A DNA stretch of 5,420 bases, from assembly GCA_018895795.1 (NCBI GenBank), contig JAHINZ010000251.1, forward strand, positions 1 to 5,420, given 5' to 3'. Origin of the DNA: Alphaproteobacteria bacterium (GTDB taxonomy: Bacteria > Pseudomonadota > Alphaproteobacteria > Caulobacterales > Caulobacteraceae). Positions 1 to 4,538 of this stretch are shown here, piece after piece. The notes under the pieces were generated by a model. That model was not told the DNA's origin and searched no databases. It was given only the letters and a program-made list of their open reading frames with translations. Each line of letters starts with the position of its first letter. The first letter of the stretch is position 1. The position numbers and the translations under genes are program-made.

Positions 1-77
1 AACAACATGCCGACCGAGACGCAGAAGATGGCGATCTGCGGCAGGAGGAGCCGGGTCCTCCCCGTCGTCGTCGTCAC
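1..77 (-). CDS. hfsC: HfsC-like polysaccharide polymerase, N-terminal fragment
   Basis: This is a partial gene running off the left edge, with 25 complete codons visible. Reading on the minus strand, a GTG at 77-75 overlaps the hfsB stop codon in the arrangement GTGA. The reading frame then stays open to the window end. The peptide begins with a short Thr/Gly/Arg-rich cytoplasmic stretch (MTTTTGRTR) followed by a hydrophobic run (LLLPQIAIFCVSVGML), as expected for the first membrane segment of an O-antigen-ligase/Wzy-type polymerase. In the Caulobacter holdfast system the gene after hfsB is the polymerase hfsC, which joins holdfast repeat units in the inner membrane. There is no clear Shine-Dalgarno sequence, so translational coupling to hfsB through the stop/start overlap is likely. 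The identity rests mostly on position and the hydrophobic start. Any multi-pass membrane protein is possible from so little sequence. Confidence 0.55.
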   Translation of the reverse strand, partial: MTTTTGRTRLLLPQIAIFCVSVGML

Positions 78-775
78 GGCAGGATCGCCCGAAGAAACGC
101 CGGTGGCTGCACCGAGACCTGATTGAAGAAAACGCCGGCGCACCGCCCACCGGCCGAAGCCAGGGCGTCGCGCAGTTGGGCCGGCGGCTTCACGTCCGGC
201 TGCTGGGCCGAGACGACGAGCACCGACTGATCCATGTGCTGGGCCACGGTCAGGGCGGCCTGGGATCGATCCGCCGAAGGGCTGTCGACGATAATCACCT
301 CGGCATGGCGCCGCAGCGCCTGCCAATATTCGGCGCCCGGAATGATGTGCACCTTCTGGCGTCCGCGCAGGGCGTCGCGATTGAAGCGCGTCACCCAGAG
401 CCGCGGCCCGCCGACACTATGGGCGGCCAAGTACTTGGCGTCTGGCCATACGCCGCCGTCTGGCCGAGGCGCAGGAGGCTGAACCGTGAAGAAAGCCGAA
501 CCGTCCGGAGAAGCGGCCACGGCCGGCCCTAAAACGCCAAAGCGCTCAGGGTTTGCAGACAGGGTCTGAAACTGTGCTGAGGTGGCCAGATCCATATCGA
601 CCAGCCAGGTCTTGCGTCCAGCGCGGCCCGAGACAAACCGCGCCAACTCCCGGGCGACCGTCGAGGTCCCCTCCCCGCGCCGCGCAGCGACCACCTGGAT
701 GACGTGGGGGCGCCCAGGCGCGGGCGCACCCAAGGAGCTCCACAACTCCGCCATCTCGGCGTTCAAATCCACCAT
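74..775 (-). CDS. hfsB: HfsB-like P-loop partner of the polysaccharide co-polymerase
   Basis: This 233-residue cytoplasmic protein resembles the CpsD/CapB/BY-kinase (MinD-like P-loop) family, the detached kinase half of Wzc-type co-polymerases. Visible motifs are the P-loop region A31-T39 (ARRGEGTST), the Walker A' strand LVDMD at 58-62, and the Walker B strand VIIVDSP at 160-166. A later strand, SVLVVSA at 184-190, precedes a GVFFNQV segment (214-220) like the GVVLN strand of the family. The lysine expected in GEGK[ST] is Thr37, and the C-terminus (PPAFLRAILP) has no tyrosine cluster. Classical tyrosine autophosphorylation is therefore unlikely. The P-loop fold is secure; loss of catalysis is inference. 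It lies 88 bp downstream of hfsA on the same strand and overlaps the next gene, so it is part of an hfsA-hfsB-hfsC unit. The ATG at 775 is the longest start but has only a weak ribosome site. The name follows Caulobacter holdfast gene order. Confidence 0.8.
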   Translation of the reverse strand: MVDLNAEMAELWSSLGAPAPGRPHVIQVVAARRGEGTSTVARELARFVSGRAGRKTWLVDMDLATSAQFQTLSANPERFGVLGPAVAASPDGSAFFTVQPPAPRPDGGVWPDAKYLAAHSVGGPRLWVTRFNRDALRGRQKVHIIPGAEYWQALRRHAEVIIVDSPSADRSQAALTVAQHMDQSVLVVSAQQPDVKPPAQLRDALASAGGRCAGVFFNQVSVQPPAFLRAILP

Positions 776-863
776 CCGTCGAATCGCCGCGCGTTTAAGG
801 CTTACAAACTAGCGTCATTCCCCCGGCGCGCGAAAGGCGACCAAAGCACTCACCGACAAGTCC
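776..863 (-). promoter_or_regulatory. hfsA-hfsB intergenic gap with a weak possible promoter
   Basis: This 88-bp gap holds no gene. On the minus strand, ATGACGC (818-812) differs by one base from the Caulobacter housekeeping -35 consensus TTGACGS. It is followed after 11 bp by CCTTAAAC (800-793), a partial match to the -10 GCTANAWC. This would start a transcript about 10 bp before the hfsB ATG. A GANTC (CcrM) site, GAATC, lies at 781-785. The 9-mer TTAAGGCTT (795-803, read on the plus strand) also occurs in the hfsA/hfsD promoter region. The promoter call is weak; the gap may simply be a spacer within one operon. Confidence 0.25.
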
Positions 864-2363
864 TCAGTATTTGAGCTCGGCGGTGGCCAGAATCGGAAGA
901 TTCAAGGTCCGCGCGGCCGAGGCCGGGGTCTGGAGGCCGGGCCGCAGGAACATCCGGACGAGGCCTGCGCACACGGCTGTGAACAAGGCGAATATGATGG
1001 TCAGGGCCAGGATCGGCTTCTTCAGGCTCTTGCCCTGCGACGGCGCGACGGCGCGCTGGACAATGCGGATATTGTCGCTGCTCTCCGACGACATCCGGCG
1101 CTGCGCTTCGTCCTGCTGTTCCTTGACGGTGAAGTCTCGGACATTCGACGTCAGCACATCCCGATCACGGGTCAGCTGGTTGAACTGCGGCTCCAGTTCG
1201 GCCAAGCGCAACAGACGCTGATTGACGTCCATGACCTGTTGGCCGGCCGTGGCCTGAGATTCACGCAGCGCCGCGACCTCGGCGCTCAGGTCATTGCGCG
1301 AGGTCTGCAGGGTCTGCCAGATCGGATTGGGTCCGCTGCGGCGAGCGCCTTCGCCGGTCGTCCGACCGGCGGCAATGCCCCGTTCGAGCTGGGCGATCTG
1401 GGCGTCGATGTCGCGCACGGGACTGGCGTCCGGACGATAGCGCGAGAGCAGGCCTTCCCGATCCAGCTTCAACTGATTGAGCTTGGCGGCCGCTGACATG
1501 TCGACGTCGCGGTACAGGACGGTTTCAGAGGGGGTGCGCGCCAGTTCGGCCTCGACGGCGGCCAAGCGGGCCACGCGATCCTGTAGCTGGGCCTCGATCG
1601 AGTATTTCTGCTGCTCGACCTGGCTTTGCAGTTGAGTCAGCGTGGTTTTCTGCGACGTAAAATCACCGATATCGTTGGTGGTCAGGAAAGATTGATAGCT
1701 GGCGTCCGTCTCTACCAGCTTTTGCTCGAAGATATCCTTTTGGCGTTGCAGCACGCGATCGTCGCCGCCGATCAGCAAACCGCGGCGGTAGATCAGATAT
1801 TCCTCGAGCAAGGTGTTGAGAACCTTCTCGGCCAGCTCAGGATGTTCGTTCTGATAGGACAAGCGGATGATCGAATTGTCCGGCGCGGTCTCGATTTTCA
1901 GGCTGCGCCCGATCGAGTCACGCCCCAGGGCGATCATCCGGCGCTTTCCCTCGGGCGTCGCCGCCGCGTACTTGCGCGCCTGGGCGGGAAAGACATTGGC
2001 GAAACCGACCTTGCGGATCACCCGCTCGCGCAGCTCGCCGCTGCCAAGAATCTCGGCCTCGGACTGGATGACCTGATCGACATTGGGCACGGCGCCGCGC
2101 CCCGCGTCTCCAGCGCGCGGTTCGTAGACATATTCCTGGCCCAACCTGACAAAGAGGCTGGATTCGGCCGTGTAGTTCTTCTTCAGCGTCATGGAGAAGG
2201 CTACGCCCAGCACCGCGATGACCAGGAAGACGCCGAGCATCAGGAAGCGTTCGCGCCACAACAGGGTGATGAAATCGGTCGGCGCATAGCGCGCGCGCGT
2301 CGCCCAGTCGCGTTGCGACGGGGGATCATGCGGCACGCTGGTCCAGGCGCTCGTCGTCGACAT
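864..2363 (-). CDS. hfsA: HfsA-like polysaccharide co-polymerase (Wzz/Wzc-type, no kinase domain)
   Basis: This 499-residue inner-membrane protein would govern polymerisation and chain length and reach across the periplasm toward the HfsD exit channel. Order of parts: a cytoplasmic N-terminus ending in the DFITLLWRERF segment (30-40); TM1 at about 39-60; a Wzz-type periplasmic region (about 62-195) with VDQVIQSEAEILGS; a long Gln/Glu/Lys-rich coiled-coil region (about 203-410); a GNVR-type segment (about 390-445, LEPQFNQLTRDRDVLTSNVR and IRIVQRAVAPSQGKSLKKP); and TM2 at about 450-470. The short tail holds LNLPILATAELKY. That tail matches the LPVLG-like linker after which fused Wzc proteins carry their kinase, but here the protein stops. 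The P-loop half is instead the next gene, hfsB. The ATG at 2363 is the only reasonable start, since an in-frame stop lies 18 bp upstream. No Shine-Dalgarno is visible. Family assignment is secure; the holdfast role is inferred from size and neighbours. Confidence 0.88.
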   Translation of the reverse strand: MSTTSAWTSVPHDPPSQRDWATRARYAPTDFITLLWRERFLMLGVFLVIAVLGVAFSMTLKKNYTAESSLFVRLGQEYVYEPRAGDAGRGAVPNVDQVIQSEAEILGSGELRERVIRKVGFANVFPAQARKYAAATPEGKRRMIALGRDSIGRSLKIETAPDNSIIRLSYQNEHPELAEKVLNTLLEEYLIYRRGLLIGGDDRVLQRQKDIFEQKLVETDASYQSFLTTNDIGDFTSQKTTLTQLQSQVEQQKYSIEAQLQDRVARLAAVEAELARTPSETVLYRDVDMSAAAKLNQLKLDREGLLSRYRPDASPVRDIDAQIAQLERGIAAGRTTGEGARRSGPNPIWQTLQTSRNDLSAEVAALRESQATAGQQVMDVNQRLLRLAELEPQFNQLTRDRDVLTSNVRDFTVKEQQDEAQRRMSSESSDNIRIVQRAVAPSQGKSLKKPILALTIIFALFTAVCAGLVRMFLRPGLQTPASAARTLNLPILATAELKY

Positions 2364-2449
2364 CCGAATCCGAAGGGTTCAATCCAAGGCTCAAACTTGG
2401 TCCGCTCGCCCTTAAGGCTTCGTTACCCATTCCTGTTAAGACTTGCCGT
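2364..2449. promoter_or_regulatory. Divergent hfsA/hfsD promoter region
   Basis: These 86 bp separate the start codons of two divergent genes and must hold both promoters, or at least their proximal parts. It contains a CtrA-like box (2412-2430), a second lone TTAA (2436-2439), and an inverted repeat CCAAG/CTTGG with a 7-nt spacer (2384-2388 and 2396-2400). A GANTC methylation site, GAATC (2366-2370), lies 2 bp from the hfsA start. I see no good -10 or -35 pair in either direction, which fits promoters that need an activator. Neither start codon has a recognisable ribosome site, so very short leaders or leaderless mRNAs are possible. Confidence 0.7.
2412..2430 (+). promoter_or_regulatory. CtrA-like binding box
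   Basis: TTAA (2412-2415), seven bases (GGCTTCG), then TTACCCAT (2423-2430). This matches the CtrA consensus TTAA-N7-TTAACCAT except for one base in the second half (C in place of A at 2426). It ends 19 bp before the hfsD ATG, and its right half points toward hfsD. CtrA is the cell-cycle response regulator of Caulobacterales. Binding here would tie export-gene expression to the cell cycle. The match is read directly; function is inference. Confidence 0.5.
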
Positions 2450-3193
2450 ATGCAAAGGCGCACGCACATCTCGACGGCTTTGGCCTTCCTGCTCCTGGCC
2501 AGCGGTATGACCGCGTGCGGCCACGTGGACGGCGAGCCCCTGACCCCCGCCCCTCGTCCGACGGCGAATTTCCCCAATATCGGCTATGCCGACTGGACCG
2601 AGCAGGAGCCCTCCTATCGCTTCTATCCCGGCGACGAGGTCGAGGTGACCGTGGCGTCGGCCACCGAATTGAACAAGGCGGTGATCGTCCAGCCGGACGG
2701 AAGAATTGTCCTGCCCCTGCTGGGTCCGGTCATGGCGGCTGACCGCACGATCTATGAACTGGAAGATGCCGTCACGGCGGCCTATGCGAGCCAATTGCTG
2801 AGACCGCAGGTACAGGTGTCGGTCAAGGCGACCGCGCCCTTGAAGGTGTTCGTGGGCGGCGAGGTCGGCAATCCAGGCGTCTATGATATGCCCGGCGATG
2901 TGGACGCCTTACGCGCCGTTATCCAAGCCGGCGGCTTCAAGTCCTCGTCCAAGCGCAGTCAGGTTGTGATCATTCGTCGCGGCCCCGACGGTCGCGCCAT
3001 GATGCGCACGGCGGATCTTCTGAAGGGGCTAACGAATCCCGGGAGCGGCGTGGACCTGATCCCGCTGCGCCGGTTCGACGTCGTCTACGTGCCGCGCAGT
3101 GGCGCCGCCGAGACAGGATTGTTCATGCAGCAATATTTCCGTGACCTGCTGCCGGTCAGCTTCAGCTACGCGGTCAACGGCGTCGGCCGATAG
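2450..3193 (+). CDS. hfsD: HfsD-like outer-membrane polysaccharide export lipoprotein (OPX/Wza family)
   Basis: This 247-residue protein would form the outer-membrane channel through which the polysaccharide leaves the cell. A lipoprotein signal peptide has positive residues R3R4, a hydrophobic core (about 8-18) and a lipobox M20-T-A-C23, so Cys23 is the expected lipidated residue. A Poly_export domain follows (about 54-127), with YRFYPGDEVEVTV (55-67) and QPDGRIVLPLLGPV (81-94). Next comes an SLBB domain (about 131-212), with VFVGGEVGNPGVY and VIQAGGF. The C-terminal ETGLFMQQYFRDLLP segment (221-235) resembles the amphipathic helix that builds the outer-membrane barrel in Wza. Only two soluble domains are seen, fewer than in Wza (about 380 residues), so this is a short OPX protein that needs the tall co-polymerase HfsA to bridge the periplasm. 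The ATG has no in-frame start upstream nearby and no Shine-Dalgarno. Confidence 0.88.
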   Translation: MQRRTHISTALAFLLLASGMTACGHVDGEPLTPAPRPTANFPNIGYADWTEQEPSYRFYPGDEVEVTVASATELNKAVIVQPDGRIVLPLLGPVMAADRTIYELEDAVTAAYASQLLRPQVQVSVKATAPLKVFVGGEVGNPGVYDMPGDVDALRAVIQAGGFKSSSKRSQVVIIRRGPDGRAMMRTADLLKGLTNPGSGVDLIPLRRFDVVYVPRSGAAETGLFMQQYFRDLLPVSFSYAVNGVGR

Positions 3194-3210
3194 AGGCAAG
3201 CGACCTCGTG

Positions 3211-3229
3211 CCGGGGACGCTGAACCCGG
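3211..3229. terminator. Possible weak hairpin between convergent hfsD and the Sel1 gene
   Basis: CCGGG (3211-3215) and CCCGG (3225-3229) can pair around a 9-nt loop in the 45-bp gap between two converging genes. There is no T-run on either side, and five pairs is short. The position is right for a terminator, but the structure is weak. Confidence 0.2.
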
Positions 3230-3238
3230 GAGCCGGAT

Positions 3239-3514
3239 TCAGCCGTGAGCCAGCCATTCGCGTGCGGCGCGTTGGGCCTCGGCGACATCTTCGCTGGCCA
3301 TCTCTTGCGAGAGCTCTTTGCGATAGACCTTGGCCTCGACCGAACCGCGCATGGCGGCCAGGTTGAACAGCATGTGGGCCGAGACGTAGTCGACGGGCGC
3401 GCCGCCCTGACCGGTCGAATACATCAGCCCCATGCGGAACAGCTCGTCGCTTGAGGACTCCGGAGTGGGCAGCGGCAACACGTGGGCGGCCGGGGGTTCG
3501 ATGTTCATCATCAT
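3239..3514 (-). CDS. Small Sel1-repeat protein
   Basis: This 91-residue protein has essentially one Sel1-like repeat. DELFRMGLMYSTGQGG (23-38), VDYVSAHMLFNLAAMRG (41-57) and a helix ending AEAQRAAREWLAHG (78-91) follow the Sel1 pattern (xxLGxxYxxGxGxxxDxxxAxxxxxxAAxxG). The first 20 residues are Pro-rich and probably disordered, and there is no signal peptide. Sel1 repeats are alpha-helical protein-interaction modules; the partner is unknown. The reading frame is open upstream to 3652, but the start was set at the first of three consecutive ATG codons (3514). A purine-rich ribosome site AAGAGGA (3530-3524) precedes it, and the upstream translation (Cys-rich, no family look) is not convincing. 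The gene converges on hfsD with a 45-bp gap. Its nearness to the export genes suggests, but does not show, a link to envelope or polysaccharide functions. Confidence 0.78.
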   Translation of the reverse strand: MMMNIEPPAAHVLPLPTPESSSDELFRMGLMYSTGQGGAPVDYVSAHMLFNLAAMRGSVEAKVYRKELSQEMASEDVAEAQRAAREWLAHG

Positions 3515-3523
3515 GGCTTCATT

Positions 3524-3530
3524 TCCTCTT
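3524..3530 (-). promoter_or_regulatory. Ribosome binding site of the Sel1 gene
   Basis: AAGAGGA on the minus strand ends 9 bases before the first ATG of an ATG-ATG-ATG run (3514). It decides the start and trims 46 codons from the longest open frame. A tiny out-of-frame ATG-AAG-CCA-TGA overlaps the real start and is probably incidental. Confidence 0.6.
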
Positions 3531-3591
3531 CCAGGCCGACCCCGACGTTCTGTCGGATCGCAAGCCTGAGAACAGAAAAGTCCATTGCCGC

Positions 3592-3606
3592 TGAATATAT
3601 AGTTAA
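3592..3606 (-). promoter_or_regulatory. CtrA-like motif upstream of the Sel1 gene
   Basis: On the minus strand the bases read TTAA (3606-3603), CTATATA, TTCA (3595-3592). This is one mismatch from TTAA-N7-TTAA and lies about 80 bp before the Sel1 start. It sits in an AT-rich stretch, where such matches arise more easily by chance, so the call is weak. Confidence 0.25.
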
Positions 3607-3650
3607 GCGCGGAGACATCATGAACTTTATCACGAATACATGTATCGTTC

Positions 3651-3678
3651 ATGGGTGTTACTGCGCGTAAACGCCCAT
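3651..3678. repeat. Imperfect inverted repeat, hairpin-forming
   Basis: The arms ATGGGTGTTAC (3651-3661) and GTAAACGCCCAT (3667-3678) pair almost fully, with one G-T wobble and one bulged base, around the 5-nt loop TGCGC. No T-run follows on either strand, so a simple terminator is unlikely. It could be an operator dyad or the stem of a small RNA. Confidence 0.5.
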
Positions 3679-3746
3679 ATACAGAGAGTTAACGCACTCC
3701 CCGCTCCAAAAGAGTCTTTTAGGATGTTGTCCGCTCCGGCTTTTCG

Positions 3747-3787
3747 CGAAGTGGGCCTCGCTGCCCCGCTTTCGGGTTCGCAGAACC
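3747..3787. repeat. Two adjacent inverted repeats
   Basis: The first pair is CGAAGTGGG (3747-3755) with CCCCGCTTTCG (3764-3774), with a wobble, a bulge and an 8-nt loop. It is followed immediately by the perfect pair GGTTC (3775-3779) and GAACC (3783-3787) around GCA. Back-to-back hairpins in a non-coding stretch suggest a structured RNA, but GC-rich DNA forms such pairs easily. Confidence 0.35.
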
Positions 3788-3911
3788 GGATCAATGTTCG
3801 CGCTGCTTTCCAGCCGACGCAACCCAGGTCCAGGCAACCAAAGGCGTGACGGACAATTGGCCGCAGATGGAATCCCGCGCGGCAACATCGGCCAAAAGGC
3901 TGCTCTTCCTT

Positions 3912-3932
3912 GCCTGACAGAGTCATTCAGGC
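3912..3932. promoter_or_regulatory. Nested dyad upstream of the RcnB-family gene
   Basis: GCCTGA (3912-3917) and TCAGGC (3927-3932) form a perfect inverted repeat with a 9-nt spacer. Nested inside is a second perfect dyad, TGAC-AGA-GTCA (3915-3925), which contains a GANTC site. It lies about 90 bp before the start codon, a fair position for an operator. No regulator can be named. Confidence 0.3.
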
Positions 3933-4005
3933 GCGGTTCAGCCCGGCTGGGCGAGCATGTTCTCCAAGGTCGAGGGATTTGGCGGCTTGAACCCCGCCCG
4001 ACCAC

Positions 4006-4011
4006 AAGGAG
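4006..4011 (+). promoter_or_regulatory. Ribosome binding site of the RcnB-family gene
   Basis: AAGGAG lies 8 bases before the ATG at 4020, near-ideal spacing. It sets the start at that ATG rather than at the in-frame ATG at 3957, and the chosen start begins directly with a signal peptide. Confidence 0.8.
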
Positions 4012-4019
4012 TGGACGAA

Positions 4020-4466
4020 ATGAAACGTCTATTGCTCACTATCACCGCGGTCGCCGCGATGGCCGGTCCGATCGCCGTGACGGCCACGGACGCCGCCGCC
4101 CAGGATCGCGGTCGTTGGGATCATCGCGAAAGCTATGGCGACCATCGGCGAGATCACTGGGATTCCCGCAGTCGCTGGGATAGCGGCCGACACAACGGAT
4201 ACTATTACGACAACCGCTTCCACCACGGCGCGCCGCCGCCCAGCTATTACGGCCGACCGGGCTACCGCCCCGGCTATGAGACGTGGCGTCGCGGGTCCTA
4301 TCTGCCGTCCTACTATCGCGGCGGGGACTATGTGGTGCACGATTATGGCCGCTATCGCCTGCGGCCGCCGCCCCGCGGCTATTACTGGTATCGCACGGGT
4401 AACGATTACGTCCTGGCGGCCATCGCCACGGGCCTGATCTTCGATGTGATCATCAACGGCTACTAG
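4020..4466 (+). CDS. Secreted RcnB-family protein, Tyr/Arg-rich
   Basis: This 148-residue protein begins with a signal peptide (K2R3, hydrophobic core about 4-20, likely cleavage after A25-A26-A27 before Gln28), so it is exported to the periplasm or envelope. The middle is low-complexity and rich in Tyr, Arg, Gly, Trp and His, with short imperfect repeats around RWDHR (32-36), HWDSR (46-50) and RWDSGR (52-57). The C-terminal part carries the RcnB-type domain (about 101-148): DYVVHDYGRYRLRPPPRGYYWYRTGNDYVLAAIATGLI fits the family pattern of YxLxxPPxGYxWxRxGNDxxLxAIATGxI. E. coli RcnB is a periplasmic protein that adjusts nickel/cobalt export with RcnA, but no metal transporter gene is seen here, and most alphaproteobacterial members have no known job. 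Nineteen tyrosines are present. A strong ribosome site precedes it and a strong hairpin follows, so it is probably a single-gene transcript. Confidence 0.85.
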   Translation: MKRLLLTITAVAAMAGPIAVTATDAAAQDRGRWDHRESYGDHRRDHWDSRSRWDSGRHNGYYYDNRFHHGAPPPSYYGRPGYRPGYETWRRGSYLPSYYRGGDYVVHDYGRYRLRPPPRGYYWYRTGNDYVLAAIATGLIFDVIINGY

Positions 4467-4481
4467 ACGGCCCAGACAAGG

Positions 4482-4508
4482 ACGCCCCGGAGGAAACCTC
4501 CGGGGCGT
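4482..4508. terminator. Strong bidirectional hairpin terminator
   Basis: ACGCCCCGGAGG (4482-4493) and CCTCCGGGGCGT (4497-4508) form a perfect 12-bp GC-rich stem with an AAA spacer. It starts 16 bp after the RcnB-family stop codon and 31 bp past the end of the converging gatB. Downstream bases are only mildly T-rich (GTGTCTAT on plus, CCTTGTCT on minus), as is common in high-GC alphaproteobacteria. It probably ends both transcripts. Confidence 0.85.
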
Positions 4509-4538
4509 GTCTATGGCGCTCGCGAGGTCGCGCCGCGA

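Larger units (their letters stand above)
3515..4019. other. 505-bp region without a convincing protein gene
   Basis: This is the divergent upstream region of the Sel1 gene (minus) and the RcnB-family gene (plus). Roughly 3580-3725 is clearly richer in A/T than the flanking genes. It holds several inverted repeats, listed separately, plus AAAAGA-G-TCTTTT (3708-3720) and CCGAC/GTCGG (3542-3546 and 3552-3556) in the Sel1 leader. CcrM-type GANTC sites lie at 3712-3716, 3870-3874 and 3920-3924. Open frames exist on both strands, but they lack ribosome sites, domain patterns and natural composition. The gap is long for two small genes, so it could hide a small RNA or a remnant gene. Confidence 0.6.

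Noticed and set aside
1626..2510. Long open frame (294 codons) on the plus strand opposite hfsA
   Set aside because: It is antisense to a gene with clear family motifs. Its product has no recognisable domain, and the long opening follows from the GC-rich codon pattern of the opposite strand.
3515..3652. N-terminal extension of the Sel1 gene to an ATG at 3652
   Set aside because: The extra 46 codons show no Sel1 or signal-peptide character and cross the AT-rich control region. A good ribosome site sits just before the ATG at 3514.
3771..3790. GGTTC-GCA-GAACC as a tRNA T-arm
   Set aside because: The loop is too short for a T-loop, and no acceptor, D or anticodon arms can be built around it.
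3630..4005. Two overlapping minus-strand open frames (98 and 115 codons) in the intergenic region
   Set aside because: They lack a plausible ribosome site, recognisable domain or natural amino-acid make-up. They lie in different frames over the same hairpin-rich DNA.
3957..4019. Upstream in-frame ATG start for the RcnB-family gene
   Set aside because: It would place 21 unrelated residues before a clear signal peptide, while the ATG at 4020 has an ideal AAGGAG site.
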